Below, one piece after another: positions 9,104 to 19,131 of a stretch of DNA of 64,000 nucleotides; positions within the stretch are counted from its first letter, which is position 1; each line of letters begins with the position of its first letter. Source of the stretch: Serpens gallinarum (GTDB taxonomy: Bacteria > Pseudomonadota > Gammaproteobacteria > Pseudomonadales > Pseudomonadaceae); NCBI RefSeq assembly GCF_014836765.1, contig NZ_JACSQG010000006.1, positions 1-64,000 on the forward strand. Reading direction: 5' to 3'. The notes under the pieces were generated by a model. That model searched no databases. It was not told where the DNA came from and saw only the letters and a program-made list of their open reading frames with translations. The position numbers and the translations under genes are program-made.

Positions 9104-10189
9104 CTATTCCGCCTTGAGCACACCACGGCGGATCTGATCTTCTTCGATGGACTCGAACAGGGCCTTGAAGTTGCCCTCGCCAAAGCCCTGGTTGCCCTTG
9201 CGCTGGATGATTTCAAAGAAAATCGGTCCGATCAGCGTGTCCGTGAAAATCTGCAGCAGGATGCCGTCATCCTGGGGCGCGCCGTCAACCAGGATGCGCA
9301 GTTCGCGCAGCTCAGCAAGGGGCTCACCGTGCCCCGGCACGCGACTGTCGATTTTTTCATAATAGGTGTCTGGGGTTGACATGAAGCGCACCCCGTTGGC
9401 GCGCAGCTGCCGCACTGTGGCGTAAATATCGTCGGTGGACAGGGCGATATGCTGAATGCCCTCGCCATGATATTCGCGGATGAATTCTTCGATCTGCGAA
9501 TGAGCATCTGCGGATTCGTTGATTGGGATGCGGATCTTGCCGCAGGGAGCGGTCATCGCCCTGGACAACAGCCCGCTGAGCTTGCCCTCGATATCGAAGT
9601 AGCGGATTTCACGAAACCCGGCGATGCGCTCATAAAATCTGGACCAGACATCCATCTGCCCGCGCTTGACGTTATGGGTCAGGTGATCGATCTCCAGCAA
9701 CCCCACCGCACGGTCATTGGCGCTGCGGCCCGGATGGAACTCAAAATCCACGTCATAGATGCTGTGTGCGCCGTAGCGGTCCACCAGATAAAGCACCGAA
9801 CCGCCGATACCGGCCACGCAGGGGATATTCAACTCGCCGAAATTGGCGTGACTGCCCAGTAGCGTGGCGCCCTGCGCTTGCACATAGGCAGCGGCCTGAG
9901 CGGCATTCTTGACCCGGAAGGCCATGGCACAGGCGCTCGGCCCATGAGCCTGGGCAAAGGCATGCACTTCACCGCTGGGACTGCCGTTGAGTACAAAATT
10001 GATGCCGTGCTGTTGGAAGAGGAACACCGGTTTGGAGCGATGCCGGGCGGTTTCGGTAAAGCCCATGGCGATGAACAACTGGCGTAGTTGTTCGAGGCCT
10101 TCGGTGGTCGGTGCGGTGAATTCGACGAATTCGAAACCATCGGTTCCGATGGGGTTATGCGGGGCGATTCGGCTTATGACAGCGTCCAT
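9104..10189 (-). CDS. hpd: 4-hydroxyphenylpyruvate dioxygenase
   Basis: A 361-residue two-domain VOC-fold enzyme converting 4-hydroxyphenylpyruvate to homogentisate, using Fe(II) and O2. Metal-ligand context is visible in IDHLTHNV at the start of the catalytic half, in IQHIALSTDDI, and in the C-terminal GPIFFEIIQRKGNQGFGEGN (Glu ligand). Length and both domains match bacterial HPPD. The start is supported by GGAGGG upstream. It is the first gene of the minus-strand tyrosine catabolic cluster, 75 bp ahead of hmgA. Confidence 0.96.
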   Translation of the reverse strand: MDAVISRIAPHNPIGTDGFEFVEFTAPTTEGLEQLRQLFIAMGFTETARHRSKPVFLFQQHGINFVLNGSPSGEVHAFAQAHGPSACAMAFRVKNAAQAAAYVQAQGATLLGSHANFGELNIPCVAGIGGSVLYLVDRYGAHSIYDVDFEFHPGRSANDRAVGLLEIDHLTHNVKRGQMDVWSRFYERIAGFREIRYFDIEGKLSGLLSRAMTAPCGKIRIPINESADAHSQIEEFIREYHGEGIQHIALSTDDIYATVRQLRANGVRFMSTPDTYYEKIDSRVPGHGEPLAELRELRILVDGAPQDDGILLQIFTDTLIGPIFFEIIQRKGNQGFGEGNFKALFESIEEDQIRRGVLKAE

Positions 10190-10610
10190 GTTAAGCCCTC
10201 CGGTTACATGCGAATGACCTAAGCACAGCTGCCGAACGCCCTTTACGCAATGTGAAACTCACCCTCCGGGCAGCCTGCGGCGTCGCGTCTCGGCACAATA
10301 AGTTGACGAAGCACCAAGCTGCTCCAATTCCTGCGTAAACCTGTAAATAAATCCTGCCAGTGGGTGGCAATGAATTGCCACGTATTCCTGCGCCTCGTTT
10401 TATTGCAACGTTGAAGTTAATGCTCCGAATCAAGGCAACGCGGCGCCACTCCCCCTTTGATATCTATCAGTAAAAACACGAATACCGCTCTGTTCCGGTG
10501 GTCATGCCAAGTTGGCAAGGGATATGCTTAGTTGCTGTTGGCGTAAGGTTAATAGCCAACAGTTCTAATAAATGAGGGGAAACCCCTCACCGACACCAAG
10601 GAAATGGAGC
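10190..10610. other. Intergenic region between divergent hpd and the porin gene
   Basis: About 420 bp without a supported gene. It must hold the promoters of the minus-strand catabolic operon and of the plus-strand porin gene. I see no confident sigma-70 or sigma-54 core elements and no clear regulator palindrome. A short inverted repeat (GAGGGGAAACCCCTC, 10574-10588) lies in the leader of the porin gene. Confidence 0.5.
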
Positions 10611-11309
10611 ATGAGCATGCTTAAGAAACTCCCTGTGGCAATCGCAGTAGCCTCTTCGGTTGCCTTCAGCAGCATGGCAGTCTCGGAAACCGTAGAAAGT
10701 CCGATTGGTAAACTCGATGTCAGCATGACCGCTACCCTGGCGAGCGACTGGCTGAACCGTGGTTCTTCGCTCAACGGTGGTAATCCCACCGTGCAAGGCA
10801 GTTTGGACGTTGTACACGAAAGCGGCTTTTACGCTGGCATCTGGGGCGGCAGCATGGCGGGCGATGAAAAAACCGCCGGCTCTGAGTTCGACTATTACGT
10901 CGGCTACGGTGGCTCCATCACTGAAGACATCACCTATGACCTGGCTGTGGCTACCTATATCTATTCAGGTACCACTTGGGGCGGTGAAGACGCGGAAAGC
11001 GATATCGAATACCTGGGCAGCATCAGCGCCTATGGCGGTACCGTCGGCCTCAAATACCGTACCGAAGACGTCAAGCAGCTTTATACCTACCTCGGCTACT
11101 CCTATGCCCTGCCGGGTGCAGTAACCTTGTCCGCATCGGTGGGTTTCACTGACATCGATGATGAAGTAAATAACGGGGAAGACTACACCGACTGGAGCTT
11201 GAGCCTGGGCAAATCCATCGCCAGTCTTGATTTCGCGCTGACCTACGCCACTAACGACCTGGACGGCACGGATGACAATTTTGCCGTCTCGGTTTCCAAG
11301 TCGTTCTAA
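10611..11309 (+). CDS. TorF-family putative porin
   Basis: A 232-residue outer-membrane protein. The chosen ATG at 10611 follows GGAG and gives a signal peptide (MSMLKKLPVAIAVASSVAFS..., cleavage near AVSE). The mature part alternates hydrophobic and polar residues with many aromatic girdle residues and ends in SKSF with a terminal Phe, as outer-membrane beta-barrels do. The DWLNRGSSLNGGNPTVQGSL start matches the TIGR02001/TorF family. Family members are linked to small-molecule diffusion, but the substrate is unknown. A strong terminator follows. Confidence 0.88.
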   Translation: MSMLKKLPVAIAVASSVAFSSMAVSETVESPIGKLDVSMTATLASDWLNRGSSLNGGNPTVQGSLDVVHESGFYAGIWGGSMAGDEKTAGSEFDYYVGYGGSITEDITYDLAVATYIYSGTTWGGEDAESDIEYLGSISAYGGTVGLKYRTEDVKQLYTYLGYSYALPGAVTLSASVGFTDIDDEVNNGEDYTDWSLSLGKSIASLDFALTYATNDLDGTDDNFAVSVSKSF

Positions 11310-11350
11310 GGTCTGAATTACGGTCACGGCCAGCCCATGACCACACCAAG

Positions 11351-11384
11351 AAACGCCGTTCCCCTTTGGGGTACGGCGTTTTTT
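11351..11384 (+). terminator. Terminator of the TorF-family porin gene
   Basis: The stem AAACGCCGT-(T)CCCC with GGGG-(T)ACGGCGTTT and loop TTT is followed by a run of T on the plus strand, 41 bp after the porin stop. Confidence 0.9.
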
Positions 11385-11450
11385 GGTGCGCAGCGGCAGG
11401 CGGACGGCGCGCTATACGCATTACGCCTTAGCCATAGGCTGCTGACAAAA

Positions 11451-11484
11451 AAATCCCCGGGAAGGATGCCTTCACCGGGGATTT
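11451..11484 (-). terminator. Terminator of the ackA-pta operon
   Basis: The arms AAATCCCCGG and CCGGGGATTT flank an inner GAAGG...CCTTC stem. On the minus strand the hairpin is followed by seven T residues, 16 bp beyond the pta stop. Its T-rich flank on the other strand makes it usable in both directions. Confidence 0.92.
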
Positions 11485-11499
11485 TTCATCAGCGCAAGA

Positions 11500-13632
11500 T
11501 CAGGCCTCGATCAGCTCACCCTTCTCCTTAGCCTTCTGCGCTTCCAGGCTGGCCGCCTGTAGAGCAGTCAGAGCGATGGTGAAGACAATGTCGTCCACCA
11601 GCGCACCACGGGACAAGTCGTTTACCGGCTTGGCCAAACCTTGCAGCATCGGGCCGACGCTGATCACCGAGGCGCTGCGCTGCACCGCCTTGTAGGTGGT
11701 GTTGCCCGTGTTCAGGTCAGGGAAGATGAACACAGTGGCCTGCCCAGCCACCGGGCTGTTGGGCGCCTTGGACTTGCCGACGCTGAGTACCGAGGCAGCG
11801 TCGTACTGCAGCGGGCCGTCGATCGGCAGTTCTGGCGCACGCTCACGGGCGATGCGCGTGGCTTCGCGCACCTTGTCCACTTCCGCGCCGCTGCCGGAGT
11901 CGCCGGTGGAGTAACTGATCATCGCCACACGCGGCTGCACACCCAGGGCCACGGCCGACTCGGCACTCTGAAGGGCAATTTCCGCCAGCTCCGTGGCGTT
12001 CGGGTTGGGGTTCACGGCGCAGTCGCCGTAGACCAGCACCTGCTCGGGCAGCAGCATGAAGAACACCGAGGACACCAGGTTATAGCCCGGCGCGGTCTTG
12101 ATCAGTTGCAAGGCCGGGCGAATGGTATTGGCGGTGGTGTGGATGGCCCCGGAAACCAGGCCGTCCACCTCATCCAGGGCGAGCATCATGGTGCCCAGCA
12201 CTACGGTATCGCGCAGCTGCTCGTCGGCCATTTCCGGCGTCAGGCCCTTGCTCTTGCGCATCTCGACCATGGCCGGCACGTACCGGGCGCGAATGCTGTC
12301 AGGGTCGAGAATTTCCAGCCCCGCCGGCAGGTTGATGCCCTGCGACTTGGCGACCGCGCGGACTTCTTCCGGCCGGGCCAGCAGCACGCAACGGGCAATG
12401 CCGCGCTCTTGGCAGATCGCTGCGGCACGAATGGTGCGCGGCTCGCTGCCTTCGGGCAAAACGATACGCTTGTCGGCGTCCTGGGCACGCTTGACCAACT
12501 GGTAACGGAACGCCGGTGGCGACAGGCGAATTTCGCCACGGGGCAGGCTCAAACGCGCCTGCAGAACATCGGCCTGCAGGTGGCGAGCAATGAAATCGGT
12601 GACGCGGGTGGCCCGTTCGATATCGTCCGACGGGGTTTCGCGGTTCAGGGCAAACAGATTGGTGGCTGTGTCGTAGGAGCCCGTAGCCACGCTCAGCACC
12701 GGCAAGCCGCTATCCAGCGCCGCTTTGCACAGCTCAAGAATGCGCGGATCCGGCGCATAGTCACCCGTCAGCAGCAGACCGGCCAGCTTCACGCCGTTCA
12801 GCGAGGCCAGGCTGGCGGCCAGGATGATGTCGTCGCGATCGCCCGGCGTCACCACCAGCACGCCGGACTGCAACAGCGCCACGGTATTGGGCACGGTACG
12901 TGCGCTGAGGATGATCTGGTGCACCCGGCGCTGCTCGGCGTCGCCGACATTAAGCACCTTGGCTGCGAGCAGCTCGGCAATGTCGCTGGTGCGCAGGGCA
13001 TTGAGCTCGTCGGCCAGCGGGATGACACCCAGCAATTGGAAATCGTTACTGCCAAGGAGTGGCAACTGCGCCTTGAGACGCTCGATGAAGGCCGGCAGAC
13101 CGTCCTCGCTGTGCACCTTGTTGAGAATGACGCCCAACATCTTTGCGTCCTTGGCGCCGCCAAACAGCTGGGCCTGGATCTCGATGCGCTCAGCCATCTG
13201 CTTGAGGCTGTCGCTGCCCTGGGCGGCAATCAAGATGACTTCGGCATCCAGGCTCTTGGCCAACTGCGCATTGATGCGCGCGGTGTAGTCCGTTTCGCGG
13301 GTCGGCACCATGCCTTCGACAATCACCACATCCATGCCGGCAGCAGCCTGCTCGAAACGGCTGACCACGTCTTCCAGGGTCAGGTCCAAGTCGCCGCTGG
13401 CCATCTGGCGTTCCAGCTGCTCCAAGGCAATCGGCTCGGGCGCGGTTTTGTTCAGCGTGCGCTCGACCAGCAGGCAGGAGCGCTCACGGCCCTGATCGAC
13501 AGGAAACGGCTGGGAGATCGGTTTAAAGAAGCCGACCTTCAGGCCGGACTGTTCGAGCGCACGAATCAGACCGAGGCTGACGGAGTTGAGTCCGCCACCA
13601 AAGCCGGTAGGAGCAAGAAACAGGGTATGCAT
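11500..13632 (-). CDS. pta: Phosphate acetyltransferase
   Basis: A 710-residue enzyme, close to the 714 residues of E. coli Pta, that interconverts acetyl-CoA and acetyl phosphate. The N-terminal domain (about 1-350) is the P-loop/DRTGG-type regulatory part (MHTLFLAPTGFGGGLNSVSL...). The C-terminal catalytic PTA/PTB domain holds RIVLPEGSEPRTIRAA and SYSTGDSGSG. The ATG at 13632 is chosen for the family N-terminus, with AAGGAG upstream. It follows ackA, 119 bp downstream with a weak hairpin between them. Confidence 0.96.
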   Translation of the reverse strand: MHTLFLAPTGFGGGLNSVSLGLIRALEQSGLKVGFFKPISQPFPVDQGRERSCLLVERTLNKTAPEPIALEQLERQMASGDLDLTLEDVVSRFEQAAAGMDVVIVEGMVPTRETDYTARINAQLAKSLDAEVILIAAQGSDSLKQMAERIEIQAQLFGGAKDAKMLGVILNKVHSEDGLPAFIERLKAQLPLLGSNDFQLLGVIPLADELNALRTSDIAELLAAKVLNVGDAEQRRVHQIILSARTVPNTVALLQSGVLVVTPGDRDDIILAASLASLNGVKLAGLLLTGDYAPDPRILELCKAALDSGLPVLSVATGSYDTATNLFALNRETPSDDIERATRVTDFIARHLQADVLQARLSLPRGEIRLSPPAFRYQLVKRAQDADKRIVLPEGSEPRTIRAAAICQERGIARCVLLARPEEVRAVAKSQGINLPAGLEILDPDSIRARYVPAMVEMRKSKGLTPEMADEQLRDTVVLGTMMLALDEVDGLVSGAIHTTANTIRPALQLIKTAPGYNLVSSVFFMLLPEQVLVYGDCAVNPNPNATELAEIALQSAESAVALGVQPRVAMISYSTGDSGSGAEVDKVREATRIARERAPELPIDGPLQYDAASVLSVGKSKAPNSPVAGQATVFIFPDLNTGNTTYKAVQRSASVISVGPMLQGLAKPVNDLSRGALVDDIVFTIALTALQAASLEAQKAKEKGELIEA

Positions 13633-13700
13633 GGGTTCTCCTTGTGGGAGCAAAGGGATCAGCCTGCAAGAGGCATGGCATGAAAGAAGCCTACAAGACA

Positions 13701-13730
13701 AAACCCGACGCCGGCGTGGTCATCGGGTTT
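13701..13730 (-). terminator. Hairpin between ackA and pta
   Basis: The arms AAACCCGA and TCGGGTTT are separated by 14 nt. Only a short TTTTG run follows on the minus strand, so it may attenuate rather than end ackA transcription before pta, or stabilise the mRNA. Confidence 0.5.
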
Positions 13731-13751
13731 CATCCGGGTGTGGCGGATTTC

Positions 13752-14939
13752 TCAGGCGTCCAGCAACGCCAGGGTTTCCAGGGCGATCTGCCGCTCTTCG
13801 TTGGTCGGTACCACCAGAATACGCGGGCTGCCTTCGGTCTGGATCTGGCCAGCCGTGCCACGGGTGCAGCGGGCATTGGCCTGTGCGTCTACCTGGAAGT
13901 TGAACACTTTGAGATGCTCGACCGTCCGGGCGCGCACCGCCGAGGAGTTTTCACCAATACCGCCGGTGAAGATCAGGCCGTTCACACGCGGCAGCGCGCA
14001 GGCCATGCTGGCCAGCGACTTGGCCAGGCGATAGCAGAACACCTCGAAGGCCAGCGTTGCTCCCGAATGGCCGGCTTCATACGCTTCATGCAGGGTACGC
14101 ATGTCGTTGGACAAGCCGGACAAGCCCTTCAGGCCACTGTCGCGGGTCAGCATGGAGTCGATCTGCTCAATGCTCCAGCCCAGGGTGCGCGCCAGATACA
14201 TGTGCAGGGCGGGATCGACATCGCCGCTGCGCGTGCCCATCACCACACCTTCCAGCGGCGTCAGGCCCATGCTGGTGTCGCGGCTTTCGCCATTGACCAC
14301 CGCGCAGGTGGAGCAGCCATTGCCCAAGTGGGCGACCAGCCAGCTGCTGTCATCCACCGGCACCCCGACCATTTCGGCGGCGCGCTGACTGACGAAGCGA
14401 TGACTGGTGCCATGGAAACCGTAGCGACGGACGCCGTGTTCTGTGTAGAGAAACTCCGGTACGGCGTAGCGGTAGGCGTACTCCGGCATGCTCTGGTGAA
14501 ACGCGGTGTCGAATACGCTGACTTGGGGCAGCCCTGGGAACAGTGACATGGCGGCTTCGATGCCGATCAAGTTGGCCGGGTTGTGCAGTGGAGCCAGTTG
14601 GGCATTGGTATTGATAGCGTCGAGCACCGACGCATCGATCAGGCTGGAGCCGGTGAAATGTTCGCCGCCGTGCACCACGCGATGGCCGATGCCATCAAGC
14701 CTGCCACCGGCCATTTCCTGGGCCAGCGGCAGAATTTTTGCCAGCGCTGCCGCATGATCGGCTCCCGGAAGGCTCAGCGTTTCCTTCGCTTCACCGATCT
14801 GCCATTGGATAACGGCTTCCGGGCTGCCGAGGCATTCAGCCAATCCTTGCAGCGGAAATGTCGATTGTTTTTCGTTAACCAAAGCAAACTTGATTGATGA
14901 GCTACCGCAGTTGATCACGAGAATATTGCGGACGGACAT
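13752..14939 (-). CDS. ackA: Acetate kinase
   Basis: A 395-residue ASKHA-fold kinase that makes ATP from acetyl phosphate or activates acetate. It starts [20 protein letters not shown], the family phosphate-binding motif, and the substrate-binding segment [13 protein letters not shown] is complete. GGIGENS near the C-terminus is the adenosine motif. Length is normal. ackA precedes pta in one minus-strand unit, and together they form the acetate switch, relevant to overflow metabolism and anaerobic pyruvate fermentation in Pseudomonas. Confidence 0.97.
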   Translation of the reverse strand: MSVRNILVINCGSSSIKFALVNEKQSTFPLQGLAECLGSPEAVIQWQIGEAKETLSLPGADHAAALAKILPLAQEMAGGRLDGIGHRVVHGGEHFTGSSLIDASVLDAINTNAQLAPLHNPANLIGIEAAMSLFPGLPQVSVFDTAFHQSMPEYAYRYAVPEFLYTEHGVRRYGFHGTSHRFVSQRAAEMVGVPVDDSSWLVAHLGNGCSTCAVVNGESRDTSMGLTPLEGVVMGTRSGDVDPALHMYLARTLGWSIEQIDSMLTRDSGLKGLSGLSNDMRTLHEAYEAGHSGATLAFEVFCYRLAKSLASMACALPRVNGLIFTGGIGENSSAVRARTVEHLKVFNFQVDAQANARCTRGTAGQIQTEGSPRILVVPTNEERQIALETLALLDA

Positions 14940-15242
14940 GAGGCTTCCTGAATCTTGTCGAGAAGTCGGACCACGCGTCCGCGCGGCCCACTTCAATTAT
15001 TGGTTTTATGGTTAAGGCGTTCGGCGCTCTTGTGAAGCATGAACTAGCAGGGATGAAACAATACTGACATGCAGGATGGGCCCTCACAGTCCTGCTTTAG
15101 TCGAAAAGAATGCCCTCCTTCTCAAGACCTTATGCGCAGCATGAGTCGCCCTATCTTTTTAGTGCATAACGACTTGATTCTTAATGACTAAAATCAAGCG
15201 AATGGCATTTAGGTCGTTGCTCAGCTGCGGCAAGCGTTACGT
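14940..15242. other. Upstream region of ackA without a gene
   Basis: About 300 bp with no open frame that looks coding. It should contain the ackA-pta promoter; no confident core elements or Anr-type box were recognised by eye. Confidence 0.4.
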
Positions 15243-15482
15243 GTTGCTAGCATCCGGCGCGGTGGGTCATGTGGGCATGCGTAGGGCAGCCTCGCCCGTT
15301 GCAGGGGGTTGGGATGGAACTGCGCAGTGACCCGGGCAGCCCGCCGCAAGGGGATACTCCGCCGGCGGGGTGCTCGCTCAGCCTCGAGTATCCAGCCAAC
15401 CCACCTGCAGCAAGCGACGCCGCCCTACGGCAGTTGCGTCATCGGTTACCGCTCGCTTCGGCCCGGGGTCCGGGTCTCCCAG
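15243..15482. repeat. Tandem 240-bp repeat, copy 1
   Basis: This segment runs from TGTTGCTAGCA to GGTCTCCCAG and is repeated with about 85-90 percent visible identity immediately downstream. Internal landmarks shared by both copies are GCGTAGGGC near the start, GGGGTGCTCGCTCAGCCTC in the middle and CGACGCCGCCCTACGGCAG. The GTAGGGC and GCCCTAC segments face each other as inverted repeats inside each unit. No coding potential is evident. Confidence 0.85.
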
Positions 15483-15483
15483 G

Positions 15484-15727
15484 TGTTGTTAGCAGCCTAG
15501 CGCCGTGGGTCATGTGCGCATGCATGCGTAGGGCGGCCTCGCCCGTTGCACGGTGTTGGGATGGATTTGCGCTGTTACCCGGGCAGCCCGCCGTAGGGGG
15601 ATACGCCGCTGGCGGGGTGCTCGCTCAGCCTCAAGCATTCAGCCAACCCGCCTGCAGCGAGCGACGCCGCCCTACGGCAGCTGCGTCATCGGTTCCCGCT
15701 CGCTTCGGCCTGACATCCTGGTCTCTC
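15484..15727. repeat. Tandem 240-bp repeat, copy 2
   Basis: Second unit of the tandem pair, with several substitutions and a small insertion (CATGCATGCG versus CATGCG) relative to copy 1. It ends 15 bp before the stop codon of the minus-strand ABC transporter gene, so the pair fills the space between that gene's end and the ackA upstream region. Confidence 0.85.
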
Positions 15728-15742
15728 GAAATTATTTCGCCC

Positions 15743-17527
15743 CTAATGCTGCAAATGCCCGTAGAGCTTGGCGTAGAGCCCGCCTTCGGCGATCAGCTGC
15801 TGGTGATCGCCTTGTTCGGCAATGCTGCCGCCGTCGAACACCAGCACGCGGTCGGCCTGTTTCACGGCGGAAAGCCGGTGGGCGATGATCAGCGTGGTGC
15901 GTCCGCTGAGAAAGTTGCCCAATGCCTGGTGCAGGGCATATTCGGTAGCGGCATCCAGCGCCGAAGTGGCTTCGTCGAGAATCACCACCTTGGGGTCGGC
16001 AAGTACCATGCGGGCGATTGCCAGGCGCTGGCGCTGGCCGCCGGACAGTCGCACACCGGAACGACCGACCACGCTGTCCAAGCCCGCCGGCAGTTGCCTG
16101 ACCGTGCTGGCCAGTTGGGCGATTTCCAGCGCGCGCCAGCATTCATCATCCGTGCGTGAACGGCCCATGCACAGGTTGGCGCGTACCGTATCGTTGAACA
16201 GCGCCGGATGCTGCAGCACCACGGCGACATGTTCACGCACGGTTTCCAGGCCGATTTCTTCCAACCGCGCGCCCCCAAAACAGATGCGCCCGGCTTGCGG
16301 CGTGTACAGCCCGAGCAACAGTTGCACCAGGGTGCTCTTGCCACCGCCCGAGGCGCCGACGATGGCCACCTTTTCGCCCGGTGCAATGGTCAGGTCGAGG
16401 TTTTCCAGGATTGGCTCATCCTGATACGCGAACCGCACGCCCCGCACGTCGATACCGACTGTGCGACGCTCGCTGAACGGATCGATCAGGCTGGCATGGC
16501 GCGGCTCATCGTCACGTCCCAGCAGTTCATTGATGCGTTTCAACGCACCGCCGGCCGCATAAAAGGCGTATTGCAGGCTCAGCAACTGCTCCACCGGACC
16601 GATCATGAACCACAGGTAGCTGAACACCGCGAGCATCTGGCCGATGGACAGATCGGACAACAGCACCGTCAGCATGGCGGCGGCGCGGAAGATATCGATG
16701 CCGAACTGGAACAGCAGGCCGCTAGTGCGGTTGGACGCATCGGTCTTCCATTGGGTGGCCATGGCGCGGTCACGCACATCCCGGGCGCGCAAGCCGAGGC
16801 GGCCGAAGAAATAACCCTGACGGTTGCTGGCGCGAATTTCCTGGATCGCTTCCAGGGTTTCGGTCAACGCCTGGGTGAAATACGCAGTGCTGTCGTTTTC
16901 CAGCTTCTTCAGGTGTTTGACCCGCTTACCCAGCTGCACGGTGGCGTAGATCACCAGCGGATTGAACAGCAGGATCAGCAGCGCCAACTGCCAGTGCATC
17001 CACAGCAAAATTGCCGAGGTGCCCACCAGGGTCAGCAGCGCTACCAGAAAGCGGCTGAGGGTTTCTCCCACGAACTTGTCGACCGTATCCAGATCCGTGA
17101 CCAGGTTGGTGGTGACCGCGCCACCGCCGAGGCTTTCGTATTCGGCCATGGAGATGCGCTTGAGGCGTTCGATCAGGCGGGTGCGGATACGGTAGATGAT
17201 GTCCTTGGACAATCGCGCGAACAGACGAGCCTGCAGCACGTTGAAAATCAGCGAGGCGGCGCGCAGGGCCAGACTCAGCAACAGCATCAGGCCGATATAC
17301 CCGGCGGCGGTCTGCCAACCGGCGGGCAGGAAATTGTCCATGAACCTGAGGGCGGCATCGCCCTGGCCAAGCAATACTTCATCCACCAGCAACGGCAGCA
17401 GGAGCGGAATCGGCACGCTGCACAGGGTGGCCAGCACGGCGAGCAGATTGGCCGCCACCAAGGCCTTGCGATGACGCAAGGCCAGGCGGCGGATTTCCGC
17501 CCAACTCAGCCGGTCAGTCACAGGCAA
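15743..17527 (-). CDS. ABC half-transporter, fused permease and ATPase (exporter type)
   Basis: A 594-residue type IV ABC exporter subunit. The N-terminal membrane domain (about residues 20-310) has roughly six hydrophobic helices. The nucleotide-binding domain carries Walker A GASGGGKST near residue 390, signature LSGGQRQRLAIAR, Walker B VVILDEATSALD and the H-loop IAHRLS. It probably works as a homodimer exporting a lipid, peptide or drug (MsbA/MdlB-like), but neighbours give no substrate clue. Its start overlaps the end of the DsbA-like gene by 14 bp, so the two are likely cotranscribed. Confidence 0.92.
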   Translation of the reverse strand: MPVTDRLSWAEIRRLALRHRKALVAANLLAVLATLCSVPIPLLLPLLVDEVLLGQGDAALRFMDNFLPAGWQTAAGYIGLMLLLSLALRAASLIFNVLQARLFARLSKDIIYRIRTRLIERLKRISMAEYESLGGGAVTTNLVTDLDTVDKFVGETLSRFLVALLTLVGTSAILLWMHWQLALLILLFNPLVIYATVQLGKRVKHLKKLENDSTAYFTQALTETLEAIQEIRASNRQGYFFGRLGLRARDVRDRAMATQWKTDASNRTSGLLFQFGIDIFRAAAMLTVLLSDLSIGQMLAVFSYLWFMIGPVEQLLSLQYAFYAAGGALKRINELLGRDDEPRHASLIDPFSERRTVGIDVRGVRFAYQDEPILENLDLTIAPGEKVAIVGASGGGKSTLVQLLLGLYTPQAGRICFGGARLEEIGLETVREHVAVVLQHPALFNDTVRANLCMGRSRTDDECWRALEIAQLASTVRQLPAGLDSVVGRSGVRLSGGQRQRLAIARMVLADPKVVILDEATSALDAATEYALHQALGNFLSGRTTLIIAHRLSAVKQADRVLVFDGGSIAEQGDHQQLIAEGGLYAKLYGHLQH

Positions 17528-18146
17528 TGCGCCTCAGCCAGCGATCAAGCAAGGGCGCCAGGCGTTCCAGCGGTTGATAGCCGTTGGTCAGCAGCGCCAG
17601 CTGTCCGTTGTGCTCGGCCAGCAGAGTTGGGAAGCCGGCAATGCCCAGGCCTTGTGCCCAGGCGAAATCCTCACGGGTGGCCTGGCGGTGTTCGAGGCTG
17701 TCGAACCCGGTGGCGAACGTCTTGCGGTCGAGACCGGCCTCCACGGCCAGCTCAGCCAGCACACAGGCCTGGGTCACATCGCGACGCTCTACGTAAAACG
17801 CGCGTTGAATCAGTGCCAGCAGCGCACCGACACTCTGCGGCGCCAGCAAGCGGGCGGTTACCAATGCGCGACACGCGGGCTCCGTGTCATAGATAAGCCC
17901 TTCGGGCAAGCCGCCCTCCAGATGGAATGCCTGGCCAGTGGCCTCGTGTACCGCCTGCCAATAACACAGGGTGCGGGCGCGTCCGGCGTCATCCATGACC
18001 ACCTGCTCACTGCGCAGCCCACCGAGCACCACATGGGTCGGCACCTGGGCCTGGCGCGCCTGCTCGGCCAACGCCTCGACCACTGGGGCAAAGCCCCAGC
18101 ACCAGGAACACATCGGGTCCATCACATAAATCAGACGGTCCGCCAT
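17514..18146 (-). CDS. DsbA-family thioredoxin-fold protein
   Basis: A 210-residue protein beginning MADRLIYVMDPMCSWCWGF, with a CSWC (CxxC) redox motif at about residues 13-16 followed by the helical insertion typical of the DsbA/FrnE family. There is no signal peptide, so it should act in the cytoplasm, unlike periplasmic DsbA. It starts 9 bp after trhO ends and overlaps the downstream ABC exporter gene. Function is inferred only at family level (disulfide reductase or isomerase). Confidence 0.85.
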   Translation of the reverse strand: MADRLIYVMDPMCSWCWGFAPVVEALAEQARQAQVPTHVVLGGLRSEQVVMDDAGRARTLCYWQAVHEATGQAFHLEGGLPEGLIYDTEPACRALVTARLLAPQSVGALLALIQRAFYVERRDVTQACVLAELAVEAGLDRKTFATGFDSLEHRQATREDFAWAQGLGIAGFPTLLAEHNGQLALLTNGYQPLERLAPLLDRWLRRIACD

Positions 18147-18155
18147 GGACTTTCC

Positions 18156-19085
18156 TCAGTTCTGCCGCGGATCGCGGCCAATCGGATGGGGCAGATTGCG
18201 CGCCTGGGCCAACTCGATCTGCTTCTGACGCTCGCGGGCACTGGCGCGGGTTTTCTCCGACAGCGAGTCATGGCAGTGCGGGCAACTGATGCCCGCCACG
18301 TACTGTTCCGACTGCCGCTCCTCGACCGACACCGGCATGCGACACGCATGACAAAGAGCGTAATCGCCTTCTGACAAGTCATGGCGCACGGTTACGCGAT
18401 TGTCGAACACGAAACAGTCGCCGCGCCATTTGCTCTGCGCCTCAGGCACCTCCTCAAGGTACTTGAGAATGCCGCCCTTGAGATGGAATACGTCTTCGAA
18501 GCCGGCGCCAAGCATAAAACTGGAGGCCTTCTCGCAACGGATGCCGCCAGTGCAGAACATGGCCACTTTCTTGTGCCGTGCCGGATCGAAATTGGCTTTT
18601 ATGTAATCGGGGAATTCGCGAAACGACTGGGTTTGCGGATCCACGGCGCCTTCGAAGGTACCGATTGCCACTTCGTAATCATTGCGGGTATCGATCAGCA
18701 GCACTTCGGGATCGCTGATCAACGCGTTCCAGTCCTGAGGCTCGACGTAAGTGCCTACCTGCTGATTGGGGTCCACGCCGGGCACGCCGAGGGTAACGAT
18801 TTCCTGCTTGAGCTTGACCTTGGTGCGGTAGAACGGCGGCTCGTCGCAGAAGGACTCCTTGTGATCGATATCCGCCAGGCGCGCATCCTGGCCGAACCAG
18901 GCCAGCAGGGCATCGATGCCTTCGCGGGAGCCGGCAACCGTGCCGTTGATACCTTCTTCGGCGAGCAGCAGGGTGCCCTTCACGCCGTTATCCAACAGGG
19001 TGTTGAGCAGGGGTTCGCGCAGCTCGACGTAGTCCGGCAGGGAGACGAACTTGTACAAGGCTGCCACAACGATGTTCGCGGCCAT
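18156..19085 (-). CDS. trhO: tRNA uridine-34 hydroxylase, rhodanese-domain TrhO
   Basis: A 309-residue YceA/TrhO-type protein that hydroxylates U34 of certain tRNAs with O2 and prephenate-independent chemistry, feeding the cmo5U pathway. The N-terminal domain includes [10 protein letters not shown]; the rhodanese domain holds [14 protein letters not shown] and the catalytic loop [11 protein letters not shown] with its cysteine. Four C-terminal cysteines (CHACRMP and CPHC) suggest a metal-binding knob found in many homologues. The ATG at 19085 is chosen over the adjacent GTG because GAGG lies 8 nt upstream. Confidence 0.92.
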   Translation of the reverse strand: MAANIVVAALYKFVSLPDYVELREPLLNTLLDNGVKGTLLLAEEGINGTVAGSREGIDALLAWFGQDARLADIDHKESFCDEPPFYRTKVKLKQEIVTLGVPGVDPNQQVGTYVEPQDWNALISDPEVLLIDTRNDYEVAIGTFEGAVDPQTQSFREFPDYIKANFDPARHKKVAMFCTGGIRCEKASSFMLGAGFEDVFHLKGGILKYLEEVPEAQSKWRGDCFVFDNRVTVRHDLSEGDYALCHACRMPVSVEERQSEQYVAGISCPHCHDSLSEKTRASARERQKQIELAQARNLPHPIGRDPRQN

Positions 19086-19131
19086 CACAGATCCTCAGTG
19101 GTCGCCCGCGTAAAGGGCGGACCGGGCTTAT

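Noticed and set aside
10190-10610. Sigma-54 promoter (GG-N10-GC) upstream of hpd
   Set aside because: No sequence close enough to TGGCAC-N5-TTGC was found at a sensible distance.
11641-13683. Plus-strand open frame of 680 codons over pta
   Set aside because: Antisense to pta, whose motifs are complete; His/Gln/Arg-rich composition is typical of a shadow frame.
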